DNA of 64,000 nt from the NCBI GenBank assembly GCA_004173185.1, contig SEFZ01000012.1, positions 1 through 64,000 of the forward strand. The letters run 5' to 3'. Positions 50,241 through 59,860 of the stretch are shown one piece after another (within the stretch, counting starts at the first letter, position 1; every line of letters begins with the position of its first letter). The notes under the pieces are model-generated. The model was not told where the DNA came from and did not search any database. It saw only the letters and a program-made list of their open reading frames with translations. Position numbers and translations under genes: made by a program. This DNA is from Sphingomonadales bacterium (GTDB lineage Bacteria > Pseudomonadota > Alphaproteobacteria > Sphingomonadales > Sphingomonadaceae).

Positions 50241-51644
50241 TTAGTTCGCGCGCATTGCCCCAATCTCGGCCAAGATGCGCACCCATGAGCGGATGCCCTT
50301 ATGGAAGCTCTTGAGATCATATTTCTCGTTGGGCGAATGGATGTTGTCGTCGGTCAGCGCGAAGCCGACCATCACCGTGTCCATGCCGAGAATCTTCGAA
50401 ATCGACGTGACCACCGGGATGCCGCCGCCGCAGCCGATCAGCGCGGATTTGCCCCATTCGGCGTCAAGCGCGGTGCGCGTCGCCGCCAGCGGTGCGCTGT
50501 CGCTCGCGACGCTCACCGCCGGACTGCCGGGACCACGGCCGATAAACTCGACCGTGCAATCGGCGGGCAGACGCGCGCGGACATGCGCTTCAAACGCGGC
50601 CCAGACCTTATCGGGGTCCTGCGTGCCGACCAGCCGGAAGCTGATCTTGGCATGGGCTTCGGCGGGGATTACGGTCTTGAAGCCTTCGCCGGTATAGCCG
50701 CCCCAGATGCCGTTGATCTCGGCGGTGGGCCGCGCCCAGGACTGTTCGAGCACGTCATAGCCCTTCTCGCCGGCGGGCACGCTGAGGCCGATCTCGCCGA
50801 GAAATTCGCTATCGTCGAAACCCAGCGCGTCCCAGTTCTTGCGGACGGTATCGCTGACTTCAGGCACGCCATCGTAAAAGCCATCCAGCGTCACGCGGCC
50901 GTCTGCGTCTTTCAGATCGGCGAGAATGCCGCTCAGCAGCTGAATCGGATTGCGCGCCGGGCCGCCATATAGCCCCGAATGCAGATCACGCCGGGGCCCG
51001 CGCACGGTAAGCTGCCCCGCCGTCATGCCGCGCAGGCCGATGGTCAGCCCGGGGGTTTCGGTATCCCACATCAGCGTGTCGCAGATCAGCGCGAAATCGG
51101 CTTTCAGCTCCTCGGCATGCTCGTGGAGGAAGGGCTCAAGGCTGGTCGAGCCGGATTCTTCCTCACCCTCGAACAGGATCGTCACCTTGCAGGGCAATTG
51201 CCCTGTGGTTTCCTGCCACGCGCGGCATGCCTCGATAAAGGTGCGCAACTGCCCCTTATCGTCCGACGCGCCGCGCCCGACGATCTGCCGCGCGCCATCG
51301 GCTCGCGTCTCGATTACCGGATCGAACGGGTCGCGCTTCCACAGTTCCAGCGGATCGACCGGCTGGACGTCATAATGGCCGTAGAACAGGACATGCGGCG
51401 CCCCGGATTCGGGGGCACCGTCATGATGCGCCACGACCATCGGATGCCCCGGCGTCTGCGCCACGCGGGCGTCGAAGCCGAGCCCGGTCAGTTCGTCGGC
51501 CAGCAATCTGGCGGCGCGCTGGCACTCCTCTGCATAAACCGGGTCGGTCGAGATCGAAGGCACGCGCATCAGCGCGAACAGCCGATCGAGGCTGTCGTCG
51601 ATATGACGCTCGGCATAATCGAGCGCAGTCGTGGAGTCGGTCAT
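50241..51644 (-). CDS. M20 family dipeptidase/carboxypeptidase
   Basis: 467 residues. Zinc-site residues are in YGHYDVQP (His, Asp), GASDDKGQ, LFEGEEESGS (catalytic and bridging Glu), ICDTLMWD and NIHSPNE. A dimerisation domain lies in the middle (about 215-370, DLHSGLYGGPARNP). Cytosolic metallopeptidase cleaving di- or tripeptides; this type (dipeptidase, CNDP-like) has broad specificity. Not linked to obvious partners. The M3 peptidase gene lies 61 bp upstream on the same strand. Confidence 0.92.
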   Translation of the reverse strand: MTDSTTALDYAERHIDDSLDRLFALMRVPSISTDPVYAEECQRAARLLADELTGLGFDARVAQTPGHPMVVAHHDGAPESGAPHVLFYGHYDVQPVDPLELWKRDPFDPVIETRADGARQIVGRGASDDKGQLRTFIEACRAWQETTGQLPCKVTILFEGEEESGSTSLEPFLHEHAEELKADFALICDTLMWDTETPGLTIGLRGMTAGQLTVRGPRRDLHSGLYGGPARNPIQLLSGILADLKDADGRVTLDGFYDGVPEVSDTVRKNWDALGFDDSEFLGEIGLSVPAGEKGYDVLEQSWARPTAEINGIWGGYTGEGFKTVIPAEAHAKISFRLVGTQDPDKVWAAFEAHVRARLPADCTVEFIGRGPGSPAVSVASDSAPLAATRTALDAEWGKSALIGCGGGIPVVTSISKILGMDTVMVGFALTDDNIHSPNEKYDLKSFHKGIRSWVRILAEIGAMRAN

Positions 51645-51705
51645 GTCAGCGGGCTAGGCCTGCGTGCAATCCGGGGCAAGAGCAGCGCCACGGAACGCCG
51701 GGCAT

Positions 51706-53847
51706 TCAGCTAACCGGAAACCCCCGCCGCTTGAACAACGCCGTCACATCGGGATCGCGGCCGCGGAATTCGCGATAGGCGAGCTTGCGATCGGTCTCGT
51801 TGCCGGTGGAGAGCAAGGTCGCGCGGAAGCGATCGGCGGTTTTCTTGTCCCAGACATCGCCGGTCTCAGTGAACGCGGCCCAGGTGTCCGCGTCCATCGT
51901 CTCGGACCAGAGATAGGAATAATAGCCCGCCGAATAGCCGTCCGACGAGAATAGATGGTTGAACTGCGGCATGCGGTGGCGGAGCACGATCTCCTTGGGC
52001 ATGCCGAGCGCGGCCAATGCTTCTGTCTCGAACGCAGCGATGTCCGTCACCGGCGTCTCGCGATCGTGCAACTGCATGTCGAGGATCGCGCAGGACAGAT
52101 ATTCGGCCGTGTCGAAGCCCTGATTGAAGGTCGACGACTTCTCGATCTTGTCGACCAGCGAGGCGGGCATCGGCGCGCCGGTCTTGTAATGCTTGGCATA
52201 TTTATCGAGCACGTCGCGGGTGAGCAGCCAATTCTCGTTCACCTGGCTGGGATATTCCACGAAATCGCGCGGGGTGCCCGAGAGACTGGGATAGGTGACG
52301 TTCTGGAGCAGGCTGTGCAGCGCATGGCCGAATTCGTGGAACAACGTGGTGGCATCGTCGAGGCTGATCAGGGTGGGCTCGCCCGCCCCGCCTTTGACGA
52401 AGTTGTTGTTGTTGGAAGCCAGCACATTGGTGTGGCCGCCCAGTTCCTTCTGCCCGCGATAGCGCGTCGCCCATGCGCCCGAACGCTTGCCCGAGCGGGC
52501 ATAATTATCGGCGTAGAAAATGCCGAGATTCTTGCCGGTTTTCTTGTCGGTGACGACGAAGGTGCGTACCTCCGGATCGAACACCGGCACGTCCTTGGTC
52601 TCGGTGAAGTCCATGTCGTAGAGGCGGCCCGCGGCATAGAATGCACCGGCCATGATGTTCGACAGCTCAAGGTACGGCTTCACTTCGCTCTCATCGAGGT
52701 CGTACTTCGCCTTACGGACCTTCTCGGCGTAAAAGCGATAGTCCCACGGCTCGATGGTGATCTTGGCGCCCTCCTTATCGGCCACCGCCTGCATATCGGC
52801 GACTTCCTCGGCAACGCGGGCGCGGGCGGCGGGCCACACCGCCATCATCAGCTTCATCGCATTGGCGGGGTTTTCCGCCATCGTATCGTCCATCCGGAAA
52901 TTCGCATGGTTCTTGAAGCCGAGCAGCACGGCGCGCTCCTGGCGCAGCTTGAGGATCTCGGCGATCACGCTCTTGGTGTCGTTGGCGTTGCCATTGTCAC
53001 CGCGCAGGATGAACGTTCGCCAGATCTTTTCGCGCAAGGCACGATCGGTCGAGTTGGCAAGGAAGGGCTGGACCGAGGAGCGCGTGTTGACCACTGCCCA
53101 GCCGGTGACCTTGCGCTCGTCGGCGGCGGCCTTGAGCGAAGCCTTGAAGCTGTCGGGAAGTCCCGCAAGCTGGGCTTCATTATCGAGCAGGATCCACGTC
53201 TCTTCATCGGCGAGCACGCGCTTCGAGAATTCGGCGAACTGGACCGACAGCGCCTGATTCAAGCGGCTGACTTCGGCGCGCTGCGCATCGGAGAGCTTGG
53301 CACCGCGACGGACATAGCCGCGATAGGTGCGCTCGATCAGGCGCGTCTGCTGCGCGTCGAGCTTTTCCTTTTTGCGATTGGTGTAGACCGTTTCGATCCG
53401 CGCGAAGCTTTTGGGATCGAGCGAAAGCTCGTCGTAGAATTTGGTGAGCCGGGGGCTCCATTCCTTGTTGATCGCCTGGACTTCCTTGGTCGCCAGATTG
53501 CTGGTGTAGACGCCCCACACGGCCTGGACGCGGTCCATCATCTCGCCGCCGAGCTCGCCCGGCACGATCGTGTTGGCGAAGGTCGGCGCAGCGGCGGAAT
53601 CGCGCACTGCATGCACCTCGGTGCGCAGCGCGATCATCGCGGCTTCAAAGGCGGGCGGGAACATCGCCGGCACGAACTTGTCCCAGGGGGGCGTGCCGCC
53701 ATAGCCGCCGGGCCAGGGGGCAAGCATCGGCGAGGGATCGACGGCAGCGGCGCTTTGGGCGTTTGCCATCAGACTGCCCAGAAACGGCGCGGCGAGGATT
53801 GCGGACGAGCCGAGCAAAGCGGTTCGGCGAGTGAGGCGGGCGGCCAT
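51706..53847 (-). CDS. M3 family oligopeptidase, Tat-exported
   Basis: 713 residues, matching peptidyl-dipeptidase Dcp. The zinc motif is HEFGHALHSLLQNV (HExxH; about residues 490-503), with the third ligand Glu downstream in EYPSQVNENWL. The N-terminus has RLTRRTALLGSSAILAAPFLGSLMANAQS, a twin-arginine signal, so it is probably a periplasmic folded enzyme, unlike cytosolic E. coli Dcp. Start ATG 53847 with GGAG upstream. It is divergent from imuA, 128 bp away. Confidence 0.9.
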   Translation of the reverse strand: MAARLTRRTALLGSSAILAAPFLGSLMANAQSAAAVDPSPMLAPWPGGYGGTPPWDKFVPAMFPPAFEAAMIALRTEVHAVRDSAAAPTFANTIVPGELGGEMMDRVQAVWGVYTSNLATKEVQAINKEWSPRLTKFYDELSLDPKSFARIETVYTNRKKEKLDAQQTRLIERTYRGYVRRGAKLSDAQRAEVSRLNQALSVQFAEFSKRVLADEETWILLDNEAQLAGLPDSFKASLKAAADERKVTGWAVVNTRSSVQPFLANSTDRALREKIWRTFILRGDNGNANDTKSVIAEILKLRQERAVLLGFKNHANFRMDDTMAENPANAMKLMMAVWPAARARVAEEVADMQAVADKEGAKITIEPWDYRFYAEKVRKAKYDLDESEVKPYLELSNIMAGAFYAAGRLYDMDFTETKDVPVFDPEVRTFVVTDKKTGKNLGIFYADNYARSGKRSGAWATRYRGQKELGGHTNVLASNNNNFVKGGAGEPTLISLDDATTLFHEFGHALHSLLQNVTYPSLSGTPRDFVEYPSQVNENWLLTRDVLDKYAKHYKTGAPMPASLVDKIEKSSTFNQGFDTAEYLSCAILDMQLHDRETPVTDIAAFETEALAALGMPKEIVLRHRMPQFNHLFSSDGYSAGYYSYLWSETMDADTWAAFTETGDVWDKKTADRFRATLLSTGNETDRKLAYREFRGRDPDVTALFKRRGFPVS

Positions 53848-53903
53848 GGGGTACTCCGATTTAACAAGATGGGGCACCCTAACGGCGATGCGATGAATCG
53901 CAA

Positions 53904-53937
53904 TTGACTCTTGGCCGACTTAGAACAAAATGGGAAC
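53904..53937 (+). promoter_or_regulatory. LexA box over the promoter of imuA-imuB-dnaE2
   Basis: GAAC-N7-GAAC (53923-53926 and 53934-53937) is the exact direct-repeat LexA site of alphaproteobacteria. TTGACT (53904-53909) upstream can be its -35, and the box would cover the -10 region. The imuA start lies 38 bp downstream. SOS repression is therefore strongly supported by position and family. Confidence 0.85.
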
Positions 53938-53975
53938 ATTCTGAATTCCCGAGTCGATAGCATCGAGAGTAACAA

Positions 53976-54722
53976 GTGGCTGACCCCGCTGTCCTGAAAC
54001 AATTGCGTGAGACGCTCAACGGTCTGGAAGACCGTGGTTTCCGTCGCCGTCCGGTTTTGCCGTTCGGGGTGGAGGCAGTGGATTCGCGGCTAACGGGCGG
54101 CGGGCTGCGGCTGGATGCGCTGCACGAAGTGGCGGCGGCGGGATCGGATATGGCCGAGGATTGCGCCGCCAGCCTGTTCATGGGGGGGATCGCGGCGCGG
54201 GCATGGGGGCCGGTGCTCTGGGCGGTGCAACGTCGCGATCTGTTTGCGCCGGGGCTGTCGCAGGTCGGGCTCGATCACAAAAGGCTGATCTATGCCGAGG
54301 CGCGCGACGATGCCGAACTGCTCGCGGTGATGGAGGAAGCGCTGCGCCACCGGGGCCTGGGCGCAGTGATCGGCGAAGTGAAACGCGCGGATATGACCGC
54401 CACCCGCCGCCTGCAACTGGCGGCCGAGGGTGGGCGGACGATCGCCTTGCTGATGAAGCGCCATGCCCGCGAGGATCGCGATCCGATCGGCATGCCCTCG
54501 GCTGCGGTAACGCGCTGGCGGATCGGCTGTGCGCCCTCGACGCCGCTGCCGGTGGCGGGCGTAGGGCGGCATCGCTGGCGCGTCGAGCTGGCGCGGCAGA
54601 AGAGCGGCGAGGGATTCACCCAGATTTTGGAGGCATGCGATGCAACGGGTCGCTGCGCTCTTCCTGCCAAACTGGCCGATCGATCGGTTGCGGCGGGCGG
54701 AGCGGCGCGCCGGGCCGCCTGA
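53976..54722 (+). CDS. imuA: translesion mutagenesis protein ImuA
   Basis: 248 residues, SulA/RecA-like fold. LRLDALHEVAAAGSDMAEDCAASLFMGGIAAR is the ImuA N-terminal pattern, followed by GPVLWAVQRRDLFAPGLSQVGLDHKRLIYAEARDDAELLAVMEEALR. ImuA supports the mutasome and interacts with RecA. Start GTG 53976, directly downstream of the LexA box. Its 3' end overlaps the imuB start by 83 bp, longer than the usual few bases, implying strong coupling. Confidence 0.92.
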   Translation: MADPAVLKQLRETLNGLEDRGFRRRPVLPFGVEAVDSRLTGGGLRLDALHEVAAAGSDMAEDCAASLFMGGIAARAWGPVLWAVQRRDLFAPGLSQVGLDHKRLIYAEARDDAELLAVMEEALRHRGLGAVIGEVKRADMTATRRLQLAAEGGRTIALLMKRHAREDRDPIGMPSAAVTRWRIGCAPSTPLPVAGVGRHRWRVELARQKSGEGFTQILEACDATGRCALPAKLADRSVAAGGAARRAA

Positions 54723-56493
54723 GCCCCCGCGCCTCCCCGCCTCGCTCGATCCGTTGCGCAAAGCCGCAGTGGAGGAGCAGGAACATGCCTGTTCGGTCCC
54801 GCGCGGCGGTGGCTGGCGCCCCGGTGCACGCTGGGCGCGCGAGGACACGCTTGGCAAAGTCGCGCTGCCCCCGACTGTGCGCAAGCCGGCCAGGCACGAA
54901 ATAGGCCGGCGCGACGAGGCGGCCGGGCACCCATTCCGCGCGATGCCGCCCGATGAGGCCAGCCCGCCCGCGCGAAACACGACCCGCCCGCAACCGGCAG
55001 GCGATGCCCTCGTCACCAGCATCCGCGAGGACAATCGCATCGTCATCGGCGCAGCCTGCCCTGCGGCGCAGGCGCTGGGCGTGCGGCCGGGAATGCCGCT
55101 GACGCAGGTGCGCGCACAGAATCCGGGGCTCGATATCCGTCCCGCCGATCCCGATGGAGACCGCGCGGCGCTGAACGGGCTGGCGCTGGCGCTGGCGCGG
55201 CGCTGGACGCCGACGGTGGCGATCGAGGGCGACGATACGCTGTTCCTCGATCTGACCGGGGTGGCCCACCTGCATGGCGGCGAGGCGCGGATGGCGAAAC
55301 GGCTGGTGCGGCTGCTCGCGCGGCTGGGCTATGCGGCGCGGATTGCGGTGGCCGATACGCCGGGCGCGGCTTGGGCGTTGGCGCATTTTGGAGCGGGCGG
55401 GATCTACCCGGCAGCAACGCACATTGATGCCATCGCGCCGCTCCCCATCGAAGCGCTCCGGATCGAGGGAAAGGCAGTGGAATTGCTCCACCGGCTGGGC
55501 GTCACGCGCGTGGCGCAGCTTGCCGCGATGCCGCGCGGGCCGCTGGTCAAGCGCTTCGGCAAGGATCTGGTGCTCAAACTGGAGCAGGCGCATGGCCGCC
55601 TGCCCGAGCCGCTGCATCCGGTAATCCCGCGCGAGGCGATCCTTGCCGCACAGCGCTTTGCCGAGCCGATCGCCACGCCCGAGGCAATCGCGCATTGGCT
55701 GGGCGAGATCGTCACGCGCCTCGCTGCCGCGCTGGAGGCCGATGGGCTGGGCGCCACCCGGATCGAGCTGATCGCCGACCGGATCGACGGCGTACCGCAG
55801 CGCATCCGCATGGGCCTCGCCCGCCCGAGCCGCGACGCCGCGCATATCCTGAAGCTGCTTACCCGCCGGATCGAGGAGGTGGAGCCGGGCTTCGGGATCG
55901 ATGCCATCACACTTCACGTTCGCCGCGCCGATGTGCTGGGGCCGCAACCGATGATCGAGCGGCTCGACGAGGAAGCGGCACCCGATCTGGCGACGCTGAT
56001 CGACACGCTTGCCACGCGCATTGGATTGTCGGCGATGTGGCGCAGTCGCCCGGTGGAAAGCGACGTGCCCGAGCGATCGGTGGCGCGAACCGGTGTGCTC
56101 GACCCCTCCGAACGCGCGGCCCCACGCGGCAAGGCCGACGATGTCCGCAAGCTCGATCGCAACCCGGCGCTTCATCCCTGGCACCCCGAATGGCCCAAGC
56201 CCGCACGGCTGCTCCGCCGCCCCGAGCGGCTCGATCACGTGCTGGCCGAACTGCCCGATCACGCCCCGCGCCGCTTCACCTGGCGGGGCACGCCGCACAA
56301 AGTGGTCCGCGCCGATGGCCCCGAGCGCATCCATGGCGAATGGTGGAAGCATCGCGCCGAGACGCATCACATCCGCGACTATTTCCGCGTCGAAGACGAA
56401 GCCGGACGGCGTTATTGGCTGTTCCGCAGGGGCGATGGCGAGCGCGCGGTGACCGGCGATCTCAGTTGGTATCTGCACGGGGTGTTCGGATGA
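54640..56493 (+). CDS. imuB: translesion mutasome protein ImuB (catalytically dead Y-family)
   Basis: 617 residues, longer than the usual 500-530. VAALFLPNWPIDRLRR (4-19) is the Y-family start, but the second segment appears only after a Pro/Arg-rich insert of about 95 residues (25-120), at IVIGAACPAAQALGVRPGM. Metal-binding acidic residues of active polymerases are absent (LFLDLTGVAHLHGG in place of the SxDE region). It acts as an adaptor linking ImuA, DnaE2 and the sliding clamp. The C-terminus ends RRYWLFRRGDGERAVTGDLSWYLHG. TTGGAGG precedes the ATG. dnaE2 follows after 7 bp. Confidence 0.92.
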   Translation: MQRVAALFLPNWPIDRLRRAERRAGPPEPPRLPASLDPLRKAAVEEQEHACSVPRGGGWRPGARWAREDTLGKVALPPTVRKPARHEIGRRDEAAGHPFRAMPPDEASPPARNTTRPQPAGDALVTSIREDNRIVIGAACPAAQALGVRPGMPLTQVRAQNPGLDIRPADPDGDRAALNGLALALARRWTPTVAIEGDDTLFLDLTGVAHLHGGEARMAKRLVRLLARLGYAARIAVADTPGAAWALAHFGAGGIYPAATHIDAIAPLPIEALRIEGKAVELLHRLGVTRVAQLAAMPRGPLVKRFGKDLVLKLEQAHGRLPEPLHPVIPREAILAAQRFAEPIATPEAIAHWLGEIVTRLAAALEADGLGATRIELIADRIDGVPQRIRMGLARPSRDAAHILKLLTRRIEEVEPGFGIDAITLHVRRADVLGPQPMIERLDEEAAPDLATLIDTLATRIGLSAMWRSRPVESDVPERSVARTGVLDPSERAAPRGKADDVRKLDRNPALHPWHPEWPKPARLLRRPERLDHVLAELPDHAPRRFTWRGTPHKVVRADGPERIHGEWWKHRAETHHIRDYFRVEDEAGRRYWLFRRGDGERAVTGDLSWYLHGVFG

Positions 56494-56500
56494 GCCCGCA

Positions 56501-59500
56501 ATGACCTACGCCGAGCTTCAGGTGACGACGCATTATTCGTTTTTGCGCGGGGCTTCGGCGCCGGAGGATCTGTTCAGGCAGGCAGCCTTGCTTGGTCTTC
56601 CCGCGCTCGGGATCGTCGATCGCAATTCGGTAGGCGGCGTGGTCCGTTCGCTGGTGGCGGCGGAGAAGATAAGCGATCTCGGGCTGCCGATCCGGATGAT
56701 CGCGGGGTGCCGGCTCGATCTGGTCGATGGCAGCTCGCTGCTCGTCTGGCCCGAGGATCTGGCGGCATGGTCGCGGCTCACGCGGCTGCTCACGCTCGGC
56801 AAGTCCCGCGCCGATCCACAGCATGGGGAGAAGGGAAAATGCTTCCTCCATTGGGAGGATGTGGCGGGCCATGCGGAGGGGCTGGTCGGCGCATTGGTGC
56901 CGGGGCTGGCCGACACGGGCGATCCGCTGTCGCTGCAATGGATGGCTGACATATTCGCGGATCGCGGTCACCTGTGCCTCACCCAGCATCGCCGCCCCGG
57001 CGATGCGATGCGGCTGCACCGGCTCGAGCAATCCGCGCAGCGTTTCGGGCTGACCCCGCTTGCGACGGGCGACGTGCTCTACGACGATCCCGAACGGCAG
57101 ATGCTACAGGACGTGGTCACCGCGATCCGCGAGAAATGCACGCTCGACGAACTGGGCTTTCGCCGCGAGCGCAATGCCGACCGGCACCTGAAATCGCCCG
57201 AAGATATGGCACGGCGGTTTCGCGACTATCCGCATGCGCTCGCTGCATCGGAAGCGATTGCCGAGCGCTGCACCTTCTCGCTGCGCGAACTGAAGCACCA
57301 ATATCCTGACGAGCATGTGCTGCACGGCCAATCGGCGCAGGATGCGCTGCACAAGCTTTCGTGGAGCGGCCTGAAACACAAGTTCGGTGGCAAGCCGGAC
57401 AAGCCTTATTGCGACCTGCTGACCCACGAACTCGGGATGGTCCAGCATATGGGCTATGCGCCCTATTTCCTGACGGTGAACTCGATCGTGCAGTTCGCCC
57501 GCAGCCAGGAGATATTGTGCCAGGGGCGCGGCAGCGCGGCCAATTCGGTGATCTGCTATGTGCTGGGGATCACATCGATCGACCCGATCAAGCATCAATT
57601 GCTGTTCGAGCGCTTCATCTCGACCGAGCGCCATGAGCCGCCCGATATCGATGTCGATTTCGAGCATGAGCGGCGCGAGGAAGTGATCCAGTGGATCTAT
57701 GAAACCTATGGCCATGACCATGCCGCGCTGACTGCTGTGGTCAGCCGCTTTCGTTCGCGCGGGAGCGTGCGCGAAGTCGGCAAGGTCCTCGGGCTGCCCG
57801 AGGATGTGACGGCGGCGCTGGCGAGCCAGATCTGGGGCTGGTCCAACGAAGGCGTGCCCGATCAACATGTCGATGCGCTCAATCTCGATCGCAGCGATCC
57901 ACGATTGGCACTCACGCTGGAGCTGTCGCGGCAGTTGATCGGCGCGCCGCGCCATCTGTCGCAGCATCCCGGCGGCTTCGTGCTGACCCGCGACAAGCTC
58001 CACGATCTGATCCCGGTAGAGCCCGCCGCGATGGTCGATCGCCGCGTGGTCGAATGGGAGAAGCTCGATATCGAGGAGCTCAACTTCATGAAGGTCGATA
58101 TTCTCGGGCTCGGCATGTTGGGATGCATGCGGCGCTCGTTCGATCTGCTGGCCGAGCACAAGCAGGTTATGCTCAACCTCGCTTCGCCGGTGATGCAGGA
58201 CGACGATCCGCTGACCTTCAAAATGATCCAGCAGGCTGACACGCTCGGCGTGTTCCAGATCGAGAGCCGCGCGCAGATGTCGATGCTGCCGCGGATGATG
58301 CCAGTCAATTTCTACGACATCGCGATCCAGGTTGCGATCGTCCGTCCCGGGCCGATTCAGGGCAATATGGTGCATCCCTATCTCAAGCGGCGCCAAAACC
58401 CCGATCTGGTCGAATACCCCTCCCCTGCGCTTGAAGACGTGCTCAAGAAGACGCTCGGCGTGCCGCTGTTTCAGGAACAGGCGATGCAGGTCGCGATCAT
58501 CGGCGCGGGCTTCACCGCCAACGAGGCGGATAAGCTTCGGCGCGCAATGGCCAGCTTCAAGGCCGATGGCACGATCGGCGAATTTGGCCCCAAGCTGATC
58601 AATGGCATGCTCGAACGTGGCATCAGCCTGGAGTTCGCCGAGCGGCTGGTCGAGCAGATCAAGGGCTTCAGCAATTACGGCTTTCCGGAGAGCCATGCGG
58701 CGAGCTTTGCCAAGATCGCGATCGCCTCGAGCTGGATGAAATGCCGCCATCCCGACATCTTCTGTGCGGCCTTGCTCAATTCGCAGCCAATGGGATTTTA
58801 TGCACCCGCCCAACTGGTTCGCGATGCGCGCGAGCATGGCGTCGAGATACTGCCCGTCTGCATCAATGGCAGTGTGTGGGATACGCAGATGGTGCCTGGC
58901 GCGGGCAACGGCCGTGCGGTGCATCAGCGATTTTGCGGGAGCGAAGCGGATTGGCGCACGCTGCATCCGCTGCGGCTGGGCATGCATGTCGTGCAGGGGC
59001 TGGATAGCAAGGATGCGGGCCGGATCGTCGATGCTCGGCGCACCGGCCCCTTCACGTCGATAGAGGATGCGTGGCGGCGCTCAGGCGTGAAACCCGCCGC
59101 GCTCGAACGGCTGGCGCGCGCCGATGCGTTTCAGGCGCTGGGGCTCGATCGGCGGCAGGCGCTATGGGCGATCAAGGGGCTGGCACAGGCACCTTTACCG
59201 TTGCTCGCGGAAGCAGATGCGCGGGCTGGCAGAATCATCCCCGAGGCCATCGAGACGCCGGTTGCGCTGACGCCGCTCACTGCGGGCCGCGAAGTGGTCG
59301 AGGATTATCGCGCCACGCAAATGTCGCTGCGCGCGCACCCGGTTTCTTTCCTGCGCGAGCGGCTGGCGGCGCGGCGGATGACCAAATGCGGCGATCTGGT
59401 GAACATGAAGGATGGTGCGCGCGTCGAAGTCGCCGGGCTGATCCTTGTCCGCCAACGGCCGGGCAGCGCCAAGGGCGTGGTGTTCGTCACGCTGGAGGAC

Positions 59501-59851
59501 GAAAGCGGCATCGCCAATGCCGTGCTGTGGGCCGACCGGTTCGAAGCCAATCGCCGCACGGTGATGTCGGCGACGATGCTGGCGATCAAAGGCCGCGTGC
59601 AGCGCGAAGGCATCGTCATCCATGTCGTCGCCGACAGCCTCCTGGACCTGACGCCCTGGCTACGCGAAGTGGGGCAGCTTGATCTGCCGCGCATGACGAT
59701 GCCCGGCGATGGCGCGACGCATGGCGGGACGATCGATCCGCGGGATCGCAAGGCCGGCTGGCCCCAGCAGCGCGCTGCTGAATCCTGGGCGCCGCGCCGC
59801 AGCAGCCGCGACGATGGCGGCATCCCGATCAAATCGCATGATTTTCATTGA
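56501..59851 (+). CDS. dnaE2: error-prone DNA polymerase DnaE2
   Basis: 1116 residues. N-terminal PHP domain (AELQVTTHYSFLRGASAPEDLF), palm with catalytic aspartates in PPDIDVDFEHERREEV, and VAIVRPGPIQGNMVHPYLKRR. The C-terminal OB fold (GLILVRQRPGSAKGVVFVTLEDE) ends in a basic Gly/Arg-rich tail. Compared with DnaE1 it is shorter and lacks the clamp-binding C-terminal region, as DnaE2 does. It replicates past lesions with ImuA/ImuB during SOS. ATG 56501 is 7 bp after imuB, so the three form one operon. Confidence 0.95.
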   Translation: MTYAELQVTTHYSFLRGASAPEDLFRQAALLGLPALGIVDRNSVGGVVRSLVAAEKISDLGLPIRMIAGCRLDLVDGSSLLVWPEDLAAWSRLTRLLTLGKSRADPQHGEKGKCFLHWEDVAGHAEGLVGALVPGLADTGDPLSLQWMADIFADRGHLCLTQHRRPGDAMRLHRLEQSAQRFGLTPLATGDVLYDDPERQMLQDVVTAIREKCTLDELGFRRERNADRHLKSPEDMARRFRDYPHALAASEAIAERCTFSLRELKHQYPDEHVLHGQSAQDALHKLSWSGLKHKFGGKPDKPYCDLLTHELGMVQHMGYAPYFLTVNSIVQFARSQEILCQGRGSAANSVICYVLGITSIDPIKHQLLFERFISTERHEPPDIDVDFEHERREEVIQWIYETYGHDHAALTAVVSRFRSRGSVREVGKVLGLPEDVTAALASQIWGWSNEGVPDQHVDALNLDRSDPRLALTLELSRQLIGAPRHLSQHPGGFVLTRDKLHDLIPVEPAAMVDRRVVEWEKLDIEELNFMKVDILGLGMLGCMRRSFDLLAEHKQVMLNLASPVMQDDDPLTFKMIQQADTLGVFQIESRAQMSMLPRMMPVNFYDIAIQVAIVRPGPIQGNMVHPYLKRRQNPDLVEYPSPALEDVLKKTLGVPLFQEQAMQVAIIGAGFTANEADKLRRAMASFKADGTIGEFGPKLINGMLERGISLEFAERLVEQIKGFSNYGFPESHAASFAKIAIASSWMKCRHPDIFCAALLNSQPMGFYAPAQLVRDAREHGVEILPVCINGSVWDTQMVPGAGNGRAVHQRFCGSEADWRTLHPLRLGMHVVQGLDSKDAGRIVDARRTGPFTSIEDAWRRSGVKPAALERLARADAFQALGLDRRQALWAIKGLAQAPLPLLAEADARAGRIIPEAIETPVALTPLTAGREVVEDYRATQMSLRAHPVSFLRERLAARRMTKCGDLVNMKDGARVEVAGLILVRQRPGSAKGVVFVTLEDESGIANAVLWADRFEANRRTVMSATMLAIKGRVQREGIVIHVVADSLLDLTPWLREVGQLDLPRMTMPGDGATHGGTIDPRDRKAGWPQQRAAESWAPRRSSRDDGGIPIKSHDFH

Positions 59852-59860
59852 GGCGGATAC

